A stretch of DNA of 9,841 nt from an uncultured Lachnospiraceae bacterium (GTDB lineage Bacteria; Bacillota; Clostridia; Lachnospirales; Lachnospiraceae). The stretch covers positions 1 through 9,841 of the forward strand of contig CAMNBW010000035.1 in assembly GCA_946533525.1 (NCBI GenBank), given 5' to 3'. The position numbers and the translations under genes were made by a program. Positions 6,200 through 9,841 of this stretch are shown piece by piece; positions within the stretch are counted from its first letter, which is position 1, and every line of letters begins with the position of its first letter. Below the pieces are notes generated by a model, which did not search any database, was not told where the DNA came from, and was given only the letters and a program-made list of their open reading frames with translations.

Positions 6200-8431
6200 A
6201 TAAAACGTCCGCTGGTATTTATAGCGGCGGTATATCTGGTCATTGCAGTTGTCCTTACATTTCTGAAAGGTTCTGAACCCTATTCCGATACCCGGGGAGA
6301 GGGAGAAAAGATAACTCTCGCCGCAACGGTTCAGACAGCTTATATCAAAAATTCTTCTTATGTTCTTGAGCTCGTCAATGCAAGAGAACTTCCGAACAAT
6401 ATTCCACAAAACGAATTAATAAAAGAGATAGGAAAGATTAATTTAAACGCTGAGAACTCCTGCGGGGTCATTGCGTATACTAAGGATACGGCAGAGACCT
6501 TCAGGCGGCCGAAGTGCGGCAGTACCGTCGTCATCTCGGGTACAAAGGCCCTGTTTGACTCCGCGGAAAATTTCGGCCAGTTCGATATGGCGCGCTATGA
6601 GCATGCCCGGGGTAAGGACTACTGTCTTTTCGACACGGTTATGATCGCCGAAAGTCAGGATTATGACAGGATAAAGGAGTCGCTTTTGACCATAAGGGAG
6701 AAGGTGGCGCAGGTTTACGGCGAGCTTCTTGAAGAGAAGGAAGCGGGGGTCTTAAACGCCATGATCTTAGGCGACAGAAGCTCTCTTCCCCGGGAGATCA
6801 AGGGCCTCTATCAGAGAAGCGGCGTGGCCCATGCCCTCTCCATAAGCGGCCTGCACATTGGGATAATAGGCTGGGGGCTTTACGGGTTTCTGAAAAGGTT
6901 TCGCCTGAACCGCTATATCCGCTCTGCGGTCAGCATAATGGTCATGCTGCTTTACTGCGTTATGACCGGAAGCTCCCTTTCTGCCATGAGGGCCTTTATA
7001 ATGTTCGGCCTGGGGCTTTACGCAGATCTCTGCCGCCGGACCTACGATATGCTCTCGGCCATGGCCCTGTCCATGATGATACTTTTAACCGCCCAGCCCA
7101 TGAAGATATTTGAAGCGGGCTTCTGGCTCTCTTACGGCGCCGTCACCGGGGCGGCCCTCCTTTATCCATACGTGGAAAAACTTTTCGGCTCTGGCGGTAA
7201 GCTCCGCTCCTCGCTTCTTTTCAGTGCCTCACTGTCTTTTTTTACCGCTCCTATATGTGCATATTTTTTCTTTCAGATTCCCGTTTACGGAATATTTTTA
7301 AATCTTTTGATCATCCCGATGCTGGGGCCGCTCATTCTGGCAGCCATGCTGACGGCCCTGTCGGGACTTGTCTGCTTGAAGCTGGCGCTGGCGCCGGCTA
7401 TGGTCTGTAAAGCTATCCTGTTTTGTTTGGAAAGGGGGTGTGTCCTGTGCGAAAAACTGCCGGGAGGAAACTTTGTTACCGGGAAACCGGCTGTCTTAAG
7501 AATAGTGTTGTTTTATGCCGGCTTGGCGCTTTTTATAGTCCTGACCCGGAAGGTAAAGCATATTCATTTAAAGAGGCTCCTGAATATTCTGGCTGCGGCA
7601 GGCCTCATAGGTATACTGTGCGTCCGCCTTGAGACGGAGCTTCAACTGACGATGCTCTCTGTGGGTCAGGGCCAGTGTATATTTATCCGTTCTCCCGACA
7701 GCGCTGCCTGCCTATATGACTGCGGTTCCACCAGCGAAAAGAATATAGGGGAATACAGGGTCGAACCCTTTCTCAAGGCTTCCGGGATTTCAGTAATAGA
7801 CTGCTGTATCGTAAGCCATACCGACGAAGATCATATAAGCGGCTTTCTGGAATTATTTGAAAATACCGAGGGAGACGCCCTTAAGATAAGGAGCCTTATA
7901 ATGCCTGATATTGGAAATCCCGATGACAGCTATAAGAAACTCGTGAAGGAGGCAGGAGAAAGGGGAGCGGCGGTATATAAAGTATCCGCTGGCGACACTT
8001 TTCATCTGGGAGAAATATATGTGCGCTGCTTAAATCCCGAGAGAGGAGCCTGCTTTGAGGATAAGAATACCTATTCCTGCGTGCTCGAGCTTAGATATAA
8101 GGATTTCAGCGCCCTGCTGACCGGGGATGTTCAGGATGAAGGCGAAGAGGCGGCGATTAAGAAGCTTGCGGGCAGGTATAACGTATTGCAGGCCGCCCAC
8201 CATGGTTCAAAATATTCCACTCCGGTGGAGTTTCTTGAAATAGTGCAGCCGGAGCTGGTCATAATAAGCGCCGGAAAAAATAACAGATACGGACATCCCC
8301 ACGAAGAGACTCTTGAACGGCTTAAGGCCTATACAGACAGAGTTTACGTTACCAAAGACACAGGAGAGATAGATATAAAAACCGACGGAAAAACCGTAAA
8401 GCTCTCAACATATTCTAGCGCAGTTCCTTAG
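6200..8431 (+). CDS. comEC: ComEC/Rec2-family DNA uptake channel with C-terminal metallo-beta-lactamase-fold nuclease; ATA start
   Basis: Polytopic membrane protein that takes single-stranded DNA into the cytoplasm during transformation. Read from the ATA at 6200 it has 743 residues, normal for ComEC. The N-terminus is (M)KRPLVFIAAVYLV, a membrane segment, followed by an OB-like extracytoplasmic domain (about 35-150, ending in the family-typical NFGQFDMARYEHARGK). The competence membrane domain carries SISGLHIGIIG (214-224) and several transmembrane helices to about 475. The C-terminal metallo-beta-lactamase domain has LSVGQGQ (486-492), SHTDEDH (539-545), LTGDV (640-644) and AAHHGSKYST (665-674), so its metal-binding residues look intact. 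Starting at the first ATG (6587) would delete the first membrane segment and the OB domain. The frame has no stop or frameshift between 6188 and 8429. It is the last gene of the cluster begun by the ComEA-like gene. Confidence 0.93.
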   Translation: MKRPLVFIAAVYLVIAVVLTFLKGSEPYSDTRGEGEKITLAATVQTAYIKNSSYVLELVNARELPNNIPQNELIKEIGKINLNAENSCGVIAYTKDTAETFRRPKCGSTVVISGTKALFDSAENFGQFDMARYEHARGKDYCLFDTVMIAESQDYDRIKESLLTIREKVAQVYGELLEEKEAGVLNAMILGDRSSLPREIKGLYQRSGVAHALSISGLHIGIIGWGLYGFLKRFRLNRYIRSAVSIMVMLLYCVMTGSSLSAMRAFIMFGLGLYADLCRRTYDMLSAMALSMMILLTAQPMKIFEAGFWLSYGAVTGAALLYPYVEKLFGSGGKLRSSLLFSASLSFFTAPICAYFFFQIPVYGIFLNLLIIPMLGPLILAAMLTALSGLVCLKLALAPAMVCKAILFCLERGCVLCEKLPGGNFVTGKPAVLRIVLFYAGLALFIVLTRKVKHIHLKRLLNILAAAGLIGILCVRLETELQLTMLSVGQGQCIFIRSPDSAACLYDCGSTSEKNIGEYRVEPFLKASGISVIDCCIVSHTDEDHISGFLELFENTEGDALKIRSLIMPDIGNPDDSYKKLVKEAGERGAAVYKVSAGDTFHLGEIYVRCLNPERGACFEDKNTYSCVLELRYKDFSALLTGDVQDEGEEAAIKKLAGRYNVLQAAHHGSKYSTPVEFLEIVQPELVIISAGKNNRYGHPHEETLERLKAYTDRVYVTKDTGEIDIKTDGKTVKLSTYSSAVP

Positions 8432-8436
8432 AAGCC

Positions 8437-8454
8437 GTCCGAAATAGAGCGGAC
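8437..8454 (+). repeat. Short inverted repeat after comEC
   Basis: GTCCG (8437-8441) pairs with CGGAC (8450-8454), 6 nt after the comEC stop. An alternative, longer pairing joins CGCAGTTCC (8419-8427) with GGACTGCG (8451-8458) with one bulged T. Neither is followed by a T run, so termination here is doubtful. Confidence 0.35.
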
Positions 8455-8469
8455 TGCGTAACTGTGCTT

Positions 8470-8484
8470 GCCGCTAGAAGCGGC
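8470..8484 (+). repeat. Small hairpin just upstream of the surface-protein ribosome binding site
   Basis: GCCGCT-AGA-AGCGGC is a perfect 6-bp stem with a 3-nt loop. It ends 2 nt before the AAAGGAAG ribosome binding site (8487-8494) of the next gene. It could be part of a weak terminator for the comE cluster or a leader element of the following mRNA. No promoter is evident in the 68-nt gap. Confidence 0.4.
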
Positions 8485-8499
8485 GGAAAGGAAGATTAA

Positions 8500-9841
8500 A
8501 TGAAAAATATAAGATCCAGAATTAAGAAACTGATCGTTTTTGTAATGGTGTTCATGCTGTGCTCCGGGACATATATAGGGCCGGTGGATGGCGGGATCCC
8601 CGAACCTGAAACCGCGACATATCTGACCAGCGGCGTTAAAACCGCCTTTGCCGCTGAAGCAGACGAGGCGGACGGAGACGAAGAAGCGGAGGAAAATAAG
8701 GAGCCGGAGGAAGGTCAGGAGAAAGACGAAGAAAAAGACGAAGATAAAGAAGACGTTGAAAAGGAGACCCTGACTGAAGAGGAAAACGAGGAAGAGGAAG
8801 AAGATACTGATACTGACGAGGACAAGGAGGAAGAGGAGGAAACGGGCGAAACGACTTTTAGGGTCATGAGCGAATCCAACGGCATACCCTATATCAGGGC
8901 CATTCCACAGAAGCCTACCTCCGGGGTCATAGATTATCAGGTTCTTGAAGCCGACTATACCGAGTACCAGGGAAACAGCGTTGTCAAGGTGAGCTGGGGT
9001 ATAGACAACGGAGGAACCTTCTGGCAGGAGCTGTCAAATAAGGCTATTTACTGTACGGTATCCTATAACAGCACTGTGACCATTAAGGTAAAGGCTAAGA
9101 ACGGAGATATGGCTATCAATAATTTCGTGGTGAGGAATATCGATTCTACCCCGCCGGAATTCCAGCCATATTCTGACGGTAAGCTGTATAAAGAGACCCT
9201 TCCGGAGGGGGCAGTCAATTTCAAAGCCAGGTCCGTCAAGGTGGAGGTAAGCGCCAATGACGGGGAGGAGAGTTTAGGACTTGCCGAAAAGCCCTATGCC
9301 TGTATAACCGACAGGGAATTTTGCGACGCCCTTAAGGAGGCAAGAAGGACTGCAACTAAGGAAGAGCTTCAGGCAATGGTGGATGAGATTGAGTGGCAGG
9401 AGAGCGGCGAATTTGAAATAGACGAGAAGGGTGAGTATTATATCCTGACCCGGGATGCGGCAAATGCCGTGGATTATCTCGTATATGAAGCTGAATGTAT
9501 AGACAACGATCCTCCCGAAGCAGGAGTGGAACAGGAATATAACGAGGTCGAGGGATACGTATCCCAAAACAGACTGATAATCTCTGCCAATGATGGGGAA
9601 GGCGCCGGCCTGGCGGAAAAGCCCTATTCATGGAACGGGGGAGAGAGGACAGAGGATAATACCCTTGTAATAAAGGAAGCAGGGGTAATTACCCTCGACG
9701 TATATGATCTCCTTGAAAACAGGCAGGAGCTCAAGATTGATACCGGGGCTATGAAGTTTGATACGAAGGGACCGGAGATCGTAAACGTTGTGGAAAGCCC
9801 CGGAGAGACCCATGGTTCCTATATAAAAAATGAGTGGATAA
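8500..9841 (+). CDS. Large secreted/surface protein with acidic linker and tandem Ig-like repeats, 3' truncated by the window
   Basis: The frame is open from the ATG at 8500 to the window edge (447 codons, no stop). AAAGGAAG (8487-8494) is the ribosome binding site. The product starts with a basic N-terminus and hydrophobic stretch 11-20. A signal-peptidase-like AFA-AEA site lies at about 49-54, so either a long signal peptide is cut or the helix stays as an anchor. Residues 53-118 are an extremely acidic linker (42 of 66 are Asp or Glu). After it come beta-rich modules introduced by STPPEFQ (216-222), NDPPEAG (336-342) and KGPEIVN (423-429). Two modules share the motif SANDGE..LGLAEKPY / SANDGE.AGLAEKPY (251-266 and 362-376). 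This pattern is typical of bacterial Ig-like repeats in Gram-positive surface or extracellular proteins. Ligand, function and cell-wall anchor are not visible. Confidence 0.85.
   Translation, partial: MKNIRSRIKKLIVFVMVFMLCSGTYIGPVDGGIPEPETATYLTSGVKTAFAAEADEADGDEEAEENKEPEEGQEKDEEKDEDKEDVEKETLTEEENEEEEEDTDTDEDKEEEEETGETTFRVMSESNGIPYIRAIPQKPTSGVIDYQVLEADYTEYQGNSVVKVSWGIDNGGTFWQELSNKAIYCTVSYNSTVTIKVKAKNGDMAINNFVVRNIDSTPPEFQPYSDGKLYKETLPEGAVNFKARSVKVEVSANDGEESLGLAEKPYACITDREFCDALKEARRTATKEELQAMVDEIEWQESGEFEIDEKGEYYILTRDAANAVDYLVYEAECIDNDPPEAGVEQEYNEVEGYVSQNRLIISANDGEGAGLAEKPYSWNGGERTEDNTLVIKEAGVITLDVYDLLENRQELKIDTGAMKFDTKGPEIVNVVESPGETHGSYIKNEWI

Noticed and set aside
6192..6203. GTG at 6192 as an alternative start before comEC
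   Set aside because: It is in another frame (GTG ATA GCA TAA), ends after three codons and lies within the ribosome binding site.
6587..6589. ATG at 6587 as the start of comEC
   Set aside because: It falls inside the conserved ComEC N-terminal region, would remove the first membrane segment and OB-like domain, and leaves a 460-nt gap that is fully open in the same frame and begins right after an ideal ribosome binding site.
9063..9813. Several minus-strand open frames near the 3' end
   Set aside because: They are short, overlapping and opposite the long + strand frame with clear Ig-like repeats; the purine-biased codons of that gene keep the opposite strand open.

Overview
The window (about 50% G+C by eye, with heavy use of ATA for Ile and AGG for Arg) looks like chromosomal DNA of a clostridial Firmicute. 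A Lachnospiraceae-like organism is my best guess, from codon use, gene families and palindromic intergenic hairpins; no marker gene in the window proves it. Every gene reads on the + strand.

Region 1 (1-2178) is the end of an arginine biosynthesis operon: the last 18 codons of argJ, complete argB (N-acetylglutamate kinase) and complete argD (acetylornithine aminotransferase), spaced 16 and 38 nt apart. ArgJ recycles the acetyl group, ArgB phosphorylates N-acetylglutamate, and ArgD makes acetylornithine (the ArgC step would lie upstream).

Region 2 (about 2175-8431) is a five-gene cluster with its own candidate promoter at the end of argD. The order is a ComEA-like DNA-binding lipoprotein, an OmpR-family response regulator, a membrane sensor histidine kinase, a two-GerMN-domain lipoprotein, and ComEC, the DNA-uptake channel and nuclease. 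The two competence genes therefore bracket a regulator-kinase-lipoprotein module, and comEB, which lies between comEA and comEC in Bacillus subtilis, is absent. Two places are rich in inverted repeats: the gap between regulator and kinase (three consecutive hairpins) and the gap before comEC (one long hairpin). comEC has no ATG, GTG or TTG at its natural start. The conserved N-terminus begins at an ATA codon placed 7 nt after a perfect AAGGAGGTGAT ribosome binding site, so a start-codon-based gene call would lose the first 129 residues.

Region 3 (8500-9841) is the first 447 codons of a large secreted or surface protein that continues past the window edge. It has an N-terminal export signal, a 66-residue linker that is about two-thirds Asp/Glu, and tandem Ig-like modules sharing a SANDG...GLAEKPY motif. 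With no stop codon in the window it is easy to miss.

No tRNA, rRNA, CRISPR array, transposase or integrase gene was seen. No stretch over 300 bases lacks a gene once the ATA start of comEC and the open 3' gene are recognised.
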